A DNA stretch of 64,000 nucleotides from Lotus japonicus (GCF_012489685.1 NC_080042.1:42460066-42524065); one strand, 5' to 3'. Shown: positions 47,594 to 59,281, counted from the stretch's first letter. Notes: a model not told the origin generated them from the sequence alone. A program made the numbers and translations.

Positions 47594-47683
47594 TCATACT
47601 GGACAAAAGTCCATATTCAGATTTTTCAGTATAAACTTAAATCTATCCTCTACTAAGGGTTTTGTAAAGATATCTGCCCATTG
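47594..47683 (-). pseudogene. End of pol of element B
   Basis: On the minus strand it encodes the last 29 residues of the RNase H tail (ending NLNMDFCPV, stop at 47594-47596), matching the end of element A's pol at 53642. It is cut at 47683 by element A's LTR. Confidence 0.8.
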
Positions 47684-48889
47684 TGAAGGTATGAAAAACG
47701 GTAGAAAGGGGGAGTTTGAATAACGTTTTCAGAATAAAACTTCCACCTTAAGATTTTAGCAAATCTTTCGAGACACAAGTAAGGTGCTTAAGATAAGAGA
47801 TTAGAAAAGCACACAAGGATTTTATCCTGGTTCACTTGATGAATCACTCAAGCTAGTCCAGTACACCCGTGAAGGTGATTTCTTCCTTCTTAGAATGAAG
47901 GCAATCCACTAATCAGATAATTGTTACAACTGCACTTGAAACCTACAAGTGACTAACAATACACTGACTTAGCTCACACTAAGATTCATTCTCTTAGTCT
48001 TCTCTTGGATCCGATCAACCTTGATCACCTAAAGGTAAACTAAACAACTGTTTAAGAAATATTGTTTACAAAGAAATTGCTTCTGAAAAGCTTGTAGTAA
48101 ACACAATGAATTCCATGAAGAAAGAATGCTTAGAAGATTTGAATATAGCTTGCGCGTGTGAGATTCTTCCAACAGCATCTTTCAATCTTCAGCCTCTATA
48201 TATACTCCAAGGATTAGGGTTTGAACGCTGCATGGGAATGCTACCGTTGGAGGGCAGATCTGGAATTTCCAGCTTCTGCTGTGGCTGAGAATGTTAGGTT
48301 AGGTCGTCATGATAGTACATTTGCTTTTGTACTTTGGATAGTGACTTGACCTTTAACCTTGTAGACTTCTGATCAGAGGAATGCTTCGTGTTGGAACTTG
48401 TGAAGCTCGTTGATCAGAGTCAGAGGGAAGCATGGATCCTCTGACCGTTGTACCTTCTGATTCTGAACTCAGAGGAGAAGTACTTGGTCTTCAGAGCCAT
48501 TTTGCTTCTGGACTTCAGAGTCTCCACTTTTCAGCTTCTGGATCTTCAGAGTCTTCTACACCATCAGAACATCTGAACCTTCAGAGTGTCTGGGTTGTCA
48601 GAACGTCTGGATCTTCAGAACTTCAAGTGAGTTAAGTCCACGTCAGAGCTTGATTAACTTCAGATCTTCTGAAGCTTTTCTACTGTTCAGATTGAACATA
48701 GAGATTGCGAAAGCGTTGCTACTTGCTTGGGTCACTCTTTAAGCACAATGCTTCTGATTTGTGTGAGTTTGTGTTAAGGTCAGAGCCTGTTAAGAACACA
48801 CTCAGAAAACACGTTAGAGTACCATAAAAAGTTAACTTGTAATCATCAAAACATAGAGTTGTACTACTCGATCAAAACTTGATCTTACA
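47684..48889 (-). repeat. 3' LTR of element A (1206 bp)
   Basis: On the minus strand it starts TGTAAGATCAAG (48889) and ends CATACCTTCA (47684). AAAAAGAGGGAGAT directly before it (48890-48903) is the polypurine tract. Solo copies of the same LTR are at 23989-25208 and 28971-30203. Confidence 0.92.
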
Positions 48890-49681
48890 ATCTCCCTCTT
48901 TTTGATGATGACAAAACTAAGTATTTTGATGAACAATTATTAAACAATAAATTGAATTCACTCAGAGTTTAGAGAAATAGAATTAGACTTATCCTGATGT
49001 GAATAGTTTATTTTGCTCATTCTAAATCCAAGTCACAGCTTGATTCTGAGCTTAGCTCCCCCTGAATCTAAGACTTAATGAAAACGTTAGTAATTTCTAG
49101 ATTCTGAGCTAAATAATATAAGAGTTCAGAGTTAAAACTTATGACATAGATGAATTGAAATAATCTGAGCGCATAAGTATTCAGAGTCAACAGTAGGGTA
49201 TCAGAGTCAACTAAAATCACTTCAGAAGAAGTAAAATGTATTCCTTGTATTTGCCCAGTGACATATCTATGGTCATAACAGTGGAACTCTTTAAATTCTC
49301 CAAAGAATAACAAAATCACACTAATCAGCATATACATCAAAAAACTCTGGGTTATACTCCCCCTTTTTGTCATAAGAAAAAAGCCTGGGGTGTGAAAAAC
49401 CGAGATAAAAGTACAGAGTACTCCCCCTGAAGGAAGGACTAAGTTCAAAAAGATGGAGAATTAATGAATCGATGAGAAAGAGATTAGCGAATTAAAGAAG
49501 GAATTAATGCATGTGTAGAACGTTTACCACCGGCCACGGGAGTAAAGAGAAGTGTCAGTTTCCAAGGAATTATCCTCAAGAAACTGCAGTAGCAATAACA
49601 TCCGGAGAGAAAAGGATGCTTATATAAAGCGATTAGAAACTAAGTAAGCTTCACAACAAGATCAATTCCAAAAATAAGAAA

Positions 49682-50074
49682 ATGGCATCATACATGGTTG
49701 CATTAGAGGAGCTCAGGAAGAAGGCCTTTGAAGAAGTTTTTTTTTTGAATGTTAGGCATCCAGATGGTTCAAAAACCATACATGAGCTTATCACAACGCT
49801 GCTGGAAGAAGATCTTAGTCCAGAGTTGGAGAAAGATCTGAAGGAGTTCCTCTGCTTTGTGGAGGAGATTCAGGAGTTGTGCCAGCTGGAGCTGAATCTG
49901 CTGGAAGAAAAGGAAACAGTGGAAAAGAATCTAGAGACGATAGAAGATCGTCTAGAGAGGGAAAATCTGAGCAAAAGGCTCAGCAACATAGAGTACATGC
50001 TCGATCGTCTGGAGAAGGAAAGAGTGGAGCAGCGCCAAGAGTGTAGGAAAATGAGGAAGGATCCTCCATTCTAG
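49682..50074 (+). CDS. Antisense coiled-coil ORF of element A, 130 aa, unknown function
   Basis: This intact frame on the strand opposite gag-pol begins MASYMVALEELRKKAF. It has a conserved NVRHPDGS patch, then two long Glu/Leu/Lys heptad-like helices (about residues 45-125), and ends RKMRKDPPF. There is no signal peptide or membrane segment. About half of the residues match the copy in element B, and length is preserved. TATATAAAG lies at about 49620, roughly 60 bases upstream of the ATG, with a C/A-rich leader, so it may have its own promoter. It converges with the env-position gene, ending 211 bases from that gene's last codon. I know no family for it. A regulator, antisense inhibitor or particle partner are all possible. 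Confidence 0.6.
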   Translation: MASYMVALEELRKKAFEEVFFLNVRHPDGSKTIHELITTLLEEDLSPELEKDLKEFLCFVEEIQELCQLELNLLEEKETVEKNLETIEDRLERENLSKRLSNIEYMLDRLEKERVEQRQECRKMRKDPPF

Positions 50075-50284
50075 AGTTAATGTATGATGTAATAGTTATA
50101 TGATTATATAAATGAAAGAGAAAAATTTCCGAATATGGGTTATGATAAATGCAATGAGAAACACAAGTTAAACAATCACATAAAGAAATAGATATAAAAC
50201 AAGTAAGCAAATATCTTAAAGAGAAGAAAATAAAGAACTAAAAGTTATCAAATTAAAGAAGAAAAACGATAGAGATCCTAAAGA

Positions 50285-53194
50285 CTAGGGCTTTGCAGAG
50301 CGACGCAGGAGCTCTTGAAGTGCTTGATTCATGTTGACCAGGAGAGTCTCATGAGTGTTGAGACGTTGTTCCAAAATGTCAAGTCTGGAAGAACTTGGCT
50401 GAGTAGAAGTAGAGGGAACATCCTGAGCAGAGTGAGGAGCTTGAGTGGATTGTGAGGCAGCACTTGTGAAAGGTAATGGTGCAAGAACTTGACACCTGAG
50501 AGCTTCAGCTTTAGCCTGTAACCTTTCAGCTTCCTTCAGAGCTTCTATCTTAGCATTTTCAATTTACTCAGCTTCTAGGCGTGCAGCTTTCTCTGCTTGT
50601 TCTTTCTTCTTTCTTGCGTCCTCAATGGCTTCAAGTAGCTCAACCCTTAGCTTTTGTTCATGCAGAGCCACCCTTCTGTTGAAACGCTGCCTAGCAGCCT
50701 CAATCCTCTGATCCCTTTCAGCTGTGAGATGATGCATCATGATAGGAACTTGAGCAATCATCCAATCACACAAATGATCCCATTCTTCAGCAACAGAGTC
50801 AGGATTCTCACTAAGGTCAGTGTGACCTTGTACATTGCGAATCATCAATGATGCTTCATGATTAAACACACTGATGCACTCAAGAAGGGAGTTTGGTCTG
50901 AAATAGGTATAGGGAACAATGGAGAGATTGGTTTCAGGAGAGGTAGGGTTGTTGCTGCTATTGGCTTCAGAAGCACCTTGAGGAGAGCCAACATCTAAAG
51001 TCTGGACATTTGAAGTGTTGATCTCAAGGTTAGGCTTAGAGGTTTCAACCTCAGGGTTTGGAGATCTAACCGAAGAATTGTGGGAGACTGAGTTTTCGGG
51101 TTGATCAGGGTCTGGTTGAACAAGATCTGGTTGTAAGGGAAGTTCTGGTTGGATGGGTTGATTTGCAGGGGATGCTGCATTCAGAGGGACTACTTGAAAA
51201 GGATGATCTGGGTCAACAAGACGTTCTGGTCTTGGTCCAGGATATCTCCTTGGGCTTGGTACAGTATGGTAGTACTCAGGAATGGCAGACTCCTTTTCTT
51301 TCGCAATTTGAACAAATGGACGAATGGATTCAGAGTTATTGGAGGGTGAGGAGTCAGCAACATTTGTAGGAAAAGATACAGAGGGACAAGGAGTTGTGTT
51401 TTCTGTATCAGTTGTTTTGCGAACCGGATGATTTGATGCTCTGGGGACAGAGTGATCAGAAGTTCTGGGTTCAGGTTGAGATGGATCTGAAATGTTTGGT
51501 TCAGAGGCTTGTGGGTTGTATTGAATGGTTATGGGTGAGGTAGGTTCAGAGGGTCTTGGCGTCTGAAGCATGTTCCAAAGAGGAGCTTCTTCATGAGAAG
51601 GTTGGAAAAATGAAGATCTAGGTGAAGTGGGTGGAGAGGTGATTGGTTCAGCTGGTTGGGATTCTTGAATAGGAGAGAGTGGGATAGCAGGTCGAGTAAG
51701 AAGTGCAGAAATAGGGAGTGCATCAAGTGTGTTAAAATCATCATCAATAATTGTAACAACAGACTTACTTGATGATCGCACTGCAGACCTAGTAACCCTG
51801 GCAGGAGCCTCAACTCTGGTTACTTCAACAGCTGGTTCCACACGAGTTGGCTTCACCACTATTCTTACTTGCTTCTTTTTCTTCTTTGGTGGAGGAGCAT
51901 CATCATCATCATCACCATCAGATGGAGCATCTGGCTTGGTGGGTTCCTCATGCTTCCTCTTGAGCTTGTCATTCTTCTTCTGCTTCTGATCAACACCATC
52001 AGAAGGATCAGAATCTTCAGAGGATTCCTCAAGAACCATTTTTCTCTTCTTCTTCTTCTTGGGAGGAGAATCAAACTCTGGAGCTGGTGGCAGGGTTCTG
52101 AAGAACTCGTCCACATCTATCTCATAGCCTTGTTGCCTCAAGTCATCTATATAATGCAAGATAGCAACTGGATCATCAGCTTGAGACCACAGAGGGTAAT
52201 CAATCAGAGGGACTCTTCTCTGTCTGACTTCATCAGAGGTGTCTTCATGAGCAGGTGCAACCTTTGTCCTGATCAAGCCCATCTTCTTCATGGATGTGGA
52301 GGTGAAGACATCACCAACAACCGTTGTCAAATCCTCTGTGCAGCCTGCCTTAGTCAGATCTTCTATTAACTTGCTCTCAATGAAGAGGCCTGAGAGCAGT
52401 CTTCCAAAAGGAATGTACCTGATGGCAGACTTTAAAGAAGCAGTTGTTCTGGACTTCCTGATGCATTCTTTGAGGTACGAGAACAGGAAGAAGGGAAGGC
52501 AGATCTTCTTGCGATCTTGGATGAAGAAGAGCATCACTTTCTGACAAAAGCTGATGTAGTCTGGAGAGCTTCCCTTTGGTCTCTTATTGATGCAGTGAAT
52601 CAGAATTTTGTGCCAAATCCTCAGCTTAGGATGAAGCTCCACTACTTTGTAATCACTCTTGCCAGGCTTATAGTTTGTGTAGAGAGCCTTGTTGGTTTCT
52701 TCTTTGGTCTTGGGTTTTACCTTTGATTCCGTCAGTTGGAATCTGTAGCCTGTGCCAGTGTGCTCACCCAGAAGATCAACAATCGACTTCTCCGTGATGA
52801 TGATTCTTCTACCAGCAATATAGGAAACCACTTGAGTGTCATCACAGTCGGCATGTTTCCAGAATTCCTTTACCAACTTGACATAGACTGGACCACGAAG
52901 CCTGTTGAAGTATTCTTCCCAGCCTTGAGCTTGAACTTCATGACGAAGATCATACCCATTTGCAGCAATGTTGTCAAGATCGAATCTCCATTCAGCAAGA
53001 ACCTGGAGTTCATCAGGAGCATAGACACACGTAACGGCACAACCCCTTTGTGCTAGAGGAATCATCTGCTCTATAGCTTGAGCTTGTGGTTGATTTCTTT
53101 GAGTTGCAGGACCCGATTGACCAGTAATTTGACCTACTACCATGACAGGAAATTCAGTTCCATCGGCAGTTTCACCTCTGTTAGATTTCACCAT
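50285..53194 (-). pseudogene. Env-position large ORF of element A (876 codons open, one late stop)
   Basis: Start at 53194. Residues 1-330 form a globular region with AQRGCAVTCVYAPDELQVLA, LVKEFWKHADCDDTQVVSYI and SFCQKVMLFFIQDRKKICLP, like plant transposon proteins of the Transposase_32 type. Residues 330-480 hold Lys-rich nuclear-signal-like clusters and Asp runs; 480-740 are Pro/Ser/Thr-rich. The end is a coiled coil (about 790-876, RQRFNRRVALHEQKLRVELL). A TAA at 50564 interrupts a frame that would continue 92 more codons to 50285. No signal peptide is seen and no clear membrane anchor, so 'envelope' refers only to position. A pyrimidine-rich leader with (AG)n complement (53239-53267) precedes it. 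Confidence 0.75.
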
Positions 53195-53236
53195 CTTTGA
53201 AGCGGTTGAAGGTTTGGGTAGAAAGAAAGAGGATGA

Positions 53237-53238
<2 letters not shown>

Positions 53239-53267
<29 letters not shown>
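53239..53267. repeat. (AG)n microsatellite in the leader of the env-position ORF
   Basis: About 14 AG units on the plus strand, so (CT)n on the coding strand of the env-position gene, some 50-70 bases before its ATG. Pyrimidine-rich leaders are common in plant 5' untranslated regions. Element B has a shorter version at the same place. Confidence 0.85.
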
Positions 53268-53269
<2 letters not shown>

Positions 53270-53641
53270 GTGGGGATAAGGGTTTGCAACCGAAGAGAGA
53301 GAGAGAGTAAATCAGTAAGTGATGGAGAACGTGTGTGTATAGTGGGTTTTTGAAAATAACCATTGTTGATTAAAAAGCAAAGTAAAATCAACGGTTGAAA
53401 ATTAAAGACATCATAGCAACAGTTAATACACGTAACACACGATGGAGAGAAGCACATCAACACTCATTACGACAGACTGTCAGCACAGGCACAAGGAACG
53501 ATGTATCATAGCTACTGACACACGTTTACTGTCTCAGCTTCAGAGTGAGCACCAATGGGTACTTAAACTCTGATGGAGTTACCTTCTGAACTAGACATCT
53601 TCTGATAGAGAAGCATCATAGTCAGAGGTTCTGATCCATCT

Positions 53642-55072
53642 TCATGCTGGACAAAAGTCCATATTCAGATTTTTCAGAATCAAATTAAATCTATCCTCTG
53701 CTAAGGGCTTTGTAAAGATATCTGCCCATTGATGGTCAGTATCAACAAACTTCAGAAGAAGTACGCCCTTCTGAACATAATCTCTAATAAAATGATACTT
53801 TACCTCAATGTGTTTTGCCCTTGAGTGTAAGATAGGATTCTTACTTAGGGAGATTGCAGCAGTGTTATCGCAATAGATTGGGATGTTGCTCTCAAGGATT
53901 TGAAAATCCTCCAGCTGATGTTTCATCCAGAGCATCTGAGTGCTGCAAATTGCTGCTGAGATATATTCTGCCTCTGCAGTAGATAGTGCAATGGTTGATT
54001 GCCTCTTGCTTGCCCATGAGACTAAGTTGCTTCCCAGAAATTGACAATTTCCAGAAGTGCTTTTTCTCTCTGTTCTATCTCCAGCATAATCAGCATCACA
54101 ATAACCTGAAAGCTTATACTCTGATGTTTTCTTATACATCAAGCCAAGGTTAGTGGTGCCTTTTAGATATCTCAGGATCCTCTTAACGGCAGTTAAGTGG
54201 GTTTCCCTCGGATCTGATTGGAAACGAGCACATAAATGAACACTAAATAGAATATCTGACCTAGATGCAGTTAAGTATAGAAGTGATCCTATCATACCAC
54301 GATAGAGCTTCTGACAAACTTTACCACTTGCATCTTCTTTCTCCAGGATGCATGTAGGATGCATTGGAGTCTTAGCGATTGTGGATTCTGTCATGTTGAA
54401 CTTCTTCAGAAGTTCTTTAGTGTACTTGCTCTGATGGATGTACGTTCCTTCTGGTGTTTGATCAACTTGTATACCCATAAAGTACTTGAGTTCTCCCATC
54501 ATACTCATTTCAAATTCAGCTTGCATCATCTCAGATAATTCTTTGCATAGAGATTGATTAACAGATCCAAATATAATATAATCAACATAAATTTCCACAA
54601 TTAAGATATCATCTTTGTAAGTTTTGCAAAAGAGAGTTGTATCTACTTTACCCCTTACAAACTCATTCTCCAGAAGGAATGAGCTGAGTCTCTCATACCA
54701 TGCTCTGGGAGCTTGCTTCAGACCATAGAGAGATTCCTTCAATTTGAAAACATGGTCAGGGTTCTTCTCATCTTCAAAACCTAGGGGTTGATGAACGTAG
54801 ACTTCCTCTGAGATGTAACTATTTAGGAAGGCACTCTTAACATCCATCTGATGAAGAATTATGTTGTGATTCACTGAGAAAGAGATCAACAGTCTGATTG
54901 CTTCTAGTCTTGCTACTGGAGCAAATGTTTCAGTATAGTCTATTCCTTCCTGCTGACTGTAGCCTTGAGCAACTAGCCTTGCCTTGTTTCTGACTACATC
55001 TCCTTTCTCATTCAGTTTGTTTCTGAACACCCATTTGGTTCCAATAACATGAACGCTTTGAGGTTTCTTCAC
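53642..55072 (-). pseudogene. Element A reverse transcriptase and RNase H
   Basis: A 476-codon open frame. RT begins IGTKWVFRNKLNEKGDVVRN, with YTETFAPVARLEAIRLLISF, MDVKSAFLNSYISEEVYVHQ and LKQAPRAWYERLSSFLLENE. The catalytic motif reads YVDYII where copia elements have YVDD, so the second metal-binding aspartate is replaced by Tyr and RT is probably inactive. RNase H follows with YCDADYAGDRTERKSTSGN, STAEAEYISAA, YCDNTAAISLSKNP, and ends NLNMDFCPA. Upstream, sequence between the integrase end and RT is deleted near 55113, with a stop there. Confidence 0.9.
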
Positions 55073-55112
55073 TAGGCTCCAAACATCATTCTTGGAAAAT
55101 TGATTCAGTTCT

Positions 55113-57195
55113 TCATCCCAGAATCAATTCCTTAGGATGAGCCCCAGTGATTCTACTCTTCTTCTGAGATTGTGAATCAGAGGGACCAGCTTCTTCTGGT
55201 TCATCTTCTTCTGGCTCATCTTCCTCTGGAGCTTTGCCTTTGTCAGAAACATTTATGCTTAAATCTGCAAACTTCTCAACTAGCTTTGACTGATCAGAGT
55301 CAAGCTTATCATCAAATCTAACATGTATAAATTCTTCAATTGTTTTAGCATCAGTATTATAAAATCTAAAACCTTTAGATCGATCAGAGTAACCAAGTAA
55401 TAAACATTTAGAAGACTTAGCATCAAACTTATGCAATCTATCCTTAGTGTTAAGAACATAACAAACACAGCCAAAAGGATGAAAATAAGAAATGTTGGGT
55501 TTTATTTTCTTCCACAATTCATAAGGAGTCTTATTCAGAATTGGTCTCACAGAGATTCTGTTCTGAATGTAACATGCTGTGTTTACTGCCTCTGCCCAAA
55601 AGTGCTTAACCATGCCAGTTTCTTGGAGCATGGTTCTAGCCATCTCCTGAAGAGTTCTGTTCTTCCTCTCAACAACACCATTTTTTTGAGGAGTCTGGGA
55701 CAAGAGAAATCATGTGCAATTCCATAGGAATCAAACAGACTCTCAAACTTGTCATTCTCAAACTCTCCACCATGGTCACTTCTGACACGCACAATCCTAC
55801 AAGCCTTCTCGTTTTGCACTTGGGCTATGAAGTTAGAGAACACAGAATGAGACTCATCCTTGCGGGTTAGAAATTTTACCCATGTCCAGCGGCTATAGTC
55901 GTCAAAAATGACCATCCCATATCTCTTGCCACCTATAGACTCATTTTTCACTGGTCCAAACAGGTCGATATGCAGAAGTTCCAACGGCCTTGAGGTAGAG
56001 ACAACATTCTTTGCCTTGAAAGGGACTTTTGTGAATTTTCCTTTTTGACATGCTTCACAAAGAGCATCTGAAGAGAACTTCAGAGTGGGTAAGCCCCTGA
56101 CAAGGTTGAGCTTACTCAGCTGAGAAATCTTTCTCATACTGGCATGCCCTAACCGTCTATGCTATACCCATTGCTCCTCATTAACAGAAAGAAGGCACTT
56201 CACATTCTGAGCTTCCAACTCAGATAATCTGATCTTATAAATGTTGTTCTTCCGCTTGTTGTTAAACAGAACAGAGCCATCGATCTGACTTACAGCCTGA
56301 CAGGACTTTTGATTGAAAATAACATCATAACCCTTGTCAGCTAATTGACTTATAGACAATAAGTTATGAGTTAAGCCGTCTACCAATAAAACATTGTCAA
56401 TGCATGGACTACTATAAACACAAATAGTACCAGTACCAACAATTTTACCCTTCTCGTTGCCACCAAAGCCAACTTCGCCTCCAGGCTTAAGTTTTAGCTC
56501 TTGGAACATACGCCTTTCTCCCGTCATGTGACGCGAGCATCCACTGTCCAGATACCATGATTGGTGTTTCAGTGGAGCTATCAAGGATATCTGCAACATA
56601 GATAATCTTATCCTTAGGTACCAACTTTCTGGGTCCTCTCTTGTTAGTTACCCCAGAGGTTCTGATCACCTTGGATTTCTCAACATGATAATGTAAAGGA
56701 ATTTTAGCATGATATTTAGACATGGAGAAGGTTCCCTTTTTGAGAGGGGGGTTAGCAATTTTAACAGGTAATGGTTCAGGCAATATTGTACCAGAGGGTA
56801 CAAAGCATTCATACAAGGATTTAGCCTTAGGGCATAGAAGGCTAATTTCTACTGGAACTAGAATAGCCAATGCCATGCATTCCATTTCTGCTTACGCCAT
56901 AGATCATCGAAGCCATTAAGCTTCTATCTACGCTTTTAGCCAGGAATCTTTGAAAGGATTTTTCATACTTAGATTCATTCTTGCAATCAGAGGCATCGCA
57001 AGCAACTATTTCTTCTAACTTAGCAATCTGGTTCTTAAGCACAGAGTTAGAGTTCACTAAAGCATGATTATCATTTTTCAACTCAGAAATAATTTTCTCA
57101 TGTTCAGAAGGAGTCTTAGAAGCAGCAGAGAAATACTTTTTCAACTTTTTATGCTTAGTCAATAAAGAGTTATACTTATCCATAATATCAGACAA
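55113..57195 (-). pseudogene. Element A gag tail, protease and integrase, frame-broken
   Basis: In order: a coiled gag tail (57195-56842); protease with WYLDSGCSRHMTG at about 56550 (Asp-Ser-Gly intact); pre-integrase zinc motif HRRLGHAS ... CEACQKGK (56150-56050), preceded by a stop where Trp is expected. The integrase core follows with LLHIDLFGPV, DDYSRW, VRSDHGGEFEN, then a frameshift at about 55700 and NGVVERKNRTLQEMARTML. The C-terminus includes a run of repeated EEDEPEE units (about 55190). Frameshifts also lie near 56870 and 56560. Confidence 0.88.
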
Positions 57196-57273
57196 GGCAT
57201 GTTTTAGTTCAGAGGTTGAGAAAGAAGCGAATACCTCACTTTCATCGTCTGAGTTAGGATCTTCTTCTGATGC

Positions 57274-58395
57274 TCAGTCAGAGTCAGTTGCATCTTTTGA
57301 CTCTGCTTCTTTGTCTTTGACAATAGCCATGAGTCCTTGAACTTCACCATCAGAGTCAACATCCTCTGACTCTGATTCGTCAAAAGTCACCATCAGACTT
57401 TTCTTTGTCTTAAAGTGCTTTGGCTTCTTGTCCTTTTTCAGCTTTGGACAGTCACTCTTGTAGTGCCCTGATTCTTTGCACTCGAAACATGTGACTTCCT
57501 TGATTGAGGACTTCTTCTGGCCTGATGAGGATTCAGACTTTCCTTTGGCCTTTCCAAAGCCTTTGTACTTGCTCTGCCTGTGCTTCCAGATACGGTTGAG
57601 CCTTTTTGAGATCAGAGTCAGCTCATCTTCATCAGAATCTTCTGATGCTTCTTCAGATTCTTCTGCTTCAGCTTGAAGAGCTTTTGACTTCTCAGATTTA
57701 GCCTTCTCAGATTTGGATTTCAAGGCTATAGATTTCTTCCTCAGATCCTGCATCTCTGAGCGCTTCAGCTCATGACATTTCAGTATGCTAATGAGTTCTT
57801 CTAAACTCATACACTCAACATCTCTTGTAAGCTCTATAGAAGTCACTAAAGGCATCCAGCTTTCAGGAAGACTTCTGATGACCCTTATGACATGATCTTT
57901 TGTAGTGTAGCTTTTGTTGAGAGGTCTTATTCCAGCTACAAGCAACTGAAATCTGGAAAACATATCCTCAATGGACTCGTTAGGCTCCATGATGAAGGAT
58001 TCATACTACTGGATCAAAGACAACGCCTTTGATTCTTTCACTTTCTTGTTTCCTTCATGAGACATCTTCAAGGATTCAAAGATGCCCTTGGCAAACTCAC
58101 GATCTGTAATCTTCTGGTACTCTTCATAGGAAATAGCACTAAGAAGAATAGCTCTAGCTTTGTGGTGCTGTGAGTAAAGCTTCTTTTGCTCAGCAGTCAT
58201 CTCTGATCTGGAGATCTTCTTGCCATCTGCATCAACTAGACGCTCATAGTCATCCACAATAATATCCCATAGATCTGCATCGAAGTCCAGAAAGAAACTT
58301 TCAATTCGGTCTTTCCAATATTCGAACCTTTGACCATCGAACATGGGAGGTTTTTCATTGTAACCATCTTTTTGCATCTCACTGGTGGTAGCCAT
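57274..58395 (-). pseudogene. Element A gag
   Basis: The start Met-Ala-Thr-Thr (58395) leads to PPMFDGQRFEYWKDRIESFF, the copia gag start. A stop at about 58006 (CAG-to-TAG context) is followed in frame by MEPNESIEDMFSRFQLLVAG and the capsid C-terminus. The CCHC knuckle CFECKESGHYKSDC sits at about 57490. A TGA at 57274 interrupts the Asp/Ser-rich tail. Codons upstream of 58395 (to 58428) are not part of the conserved start. Confidence 0.87.
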
Positions 58396-58454
58396 TAGTT
58401 TTTCACACCGGCACGAATCACTGAACACTGTTAGGTGTGGTAATCAGAACTTGC

Positions 58455-58467
58455 GCTCTGATACCAA
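58455..58467 (-). promoter_or_regulatory. Primer binding site of element A
   Basis: The minus strand reads TTGGTATCAGAGC directly after the LTR end CATACCTTCA. It is complementary to the initiator methionine tRNA and fixes the LTR boundary at 58469. Confidence 0.9.
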
Positions 58468-58468
58468 T

Positions 58469-59007
58469 TGAAGGTATGAAAAACGGTAGAAAGGGGGGTT
58501 TGAATAACGTTTTCAGAATAAAACTTCCACCTTAAGATTTTAGCAAATATTTCGAGACACAAGTAAGGTGCTTAAGATAAGAGATTAGAAAAGCACACAA
58601 GGATTTTATCCTGGTTCACTTGATGAATCACTCAAGCTAGTCCAGTCCACCCGTGAAGGTGATTTCTTCCTTCTTAGAATGAAGGCAATCCACTAATCAG
58701 ATAATTGTTACAACTGCACTTGAAACCTACAAGTGACTAACAATACACTGACTTAGCTCACACTAAGATTCACTCTCTTAGTCTTCTCTAGGATCCGATC
58801 AACCTTGATCTCCTAAAGGTAAACTAAACAACTGTTTAAGAAATATTGTTTACAAAGAAATTGCTTCTGAAAAACTTGTAGTAAACACAATGAATTCAAT
58901 GAAGAAAGAATGCTTAGAAGATTTGAATATAGCTTGCGCGTGTGAGATTCTTCCAACAACATCTTTCAATCTTCAGCCTCTATATATACTCCAAAGATTA
59001 GGGTTTG
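58469..59007 (-). repeat. 5' LTR of element A, cut by element D
   Basis: It matches the first 535 bases of 47684-48889 with about 10 differences and stops at AGGGTTTG (59007), where the LTR of element D begins. The missing 670 bp should resume on the far side of element D, beyond the window. Confidence 0.9.
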
Positions 59008-59281
59008 TGTGAGACCCAAAGTTTTTAAGTTTGGAATAAACCGAATAAAATTAATTTTCACGATTAATTTGATGTAACGTGAAGGAAAACCTGAACAAGT
59101 GTTTATTGAACGGAATAAATTTGTGAAGGAGAAAGTTCAGGAAAAAGCTAAGGCATGTATCAAAGTCGATAGAAGTTATAACACGATTAGTATTCGCTTA
59201 AACCTAGGTCAAGAACGCTAGTGAATAGCTAATTTACGTTTTAAGACACGATAGAAACTAATTCCAAAAATCTTCAGAGAA

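Larger units (their letters stand above)
43175..47683 (-). mobile_element. SIRE-like copia element B, 3' portion, nested in C
   Basis: The order from right to left matches element A: end of pol (47683-47594), env-position gene (47154-45236, broken), antisense frame (44673-45062), 3' LTR (44160-43175). The start of its 3' LTR and adjoining internal sequence are deleted around 44160. Element A interrupts it at 47683 inside the RNase H tail (the codons for ...QWADIF), so the 5' part lies beyond the window. CTTAT at 43170-43174 would be the left target duplication. Confidence 0.8.
47684..59007 (-). mobile_element. SIRE-like copia element A, nearly whole
   Basis: From right to left: partial 5' LTR (59007-58469), primer site, gag, protease, integrase, RT/RNase H (to 53642), env-position gene, convergent antisense ORF, polypurine tract, 3' LTR (48889-47684). 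A copia domain order with a long extra frame downstream of pol fits the SIRE/Maximus group. The 5' LTR is cut at 59007 by the Tekay-like element D. The two LTRs differ at about 10 of 535 comparable bases, so it is younger than the Tat element. CATTG (47679-47683) is one side of its target duplication. Confidence 0.88.

Noticed and set aside
51729..53056. Plus-strand frames up to 166 codons opposite the env-position gene
   Set aside because: They are shadows of the 876-codon minus-strand frame and rich in Ile/Leu/Ser from Asp/Lys/Glu-rich codons read backwards.
50285..53194. True viral-type envelope gene
   Set aside because: No signal peptide, cleavage site or membrane anchor is visible; only the position downstream of pol suggests it.
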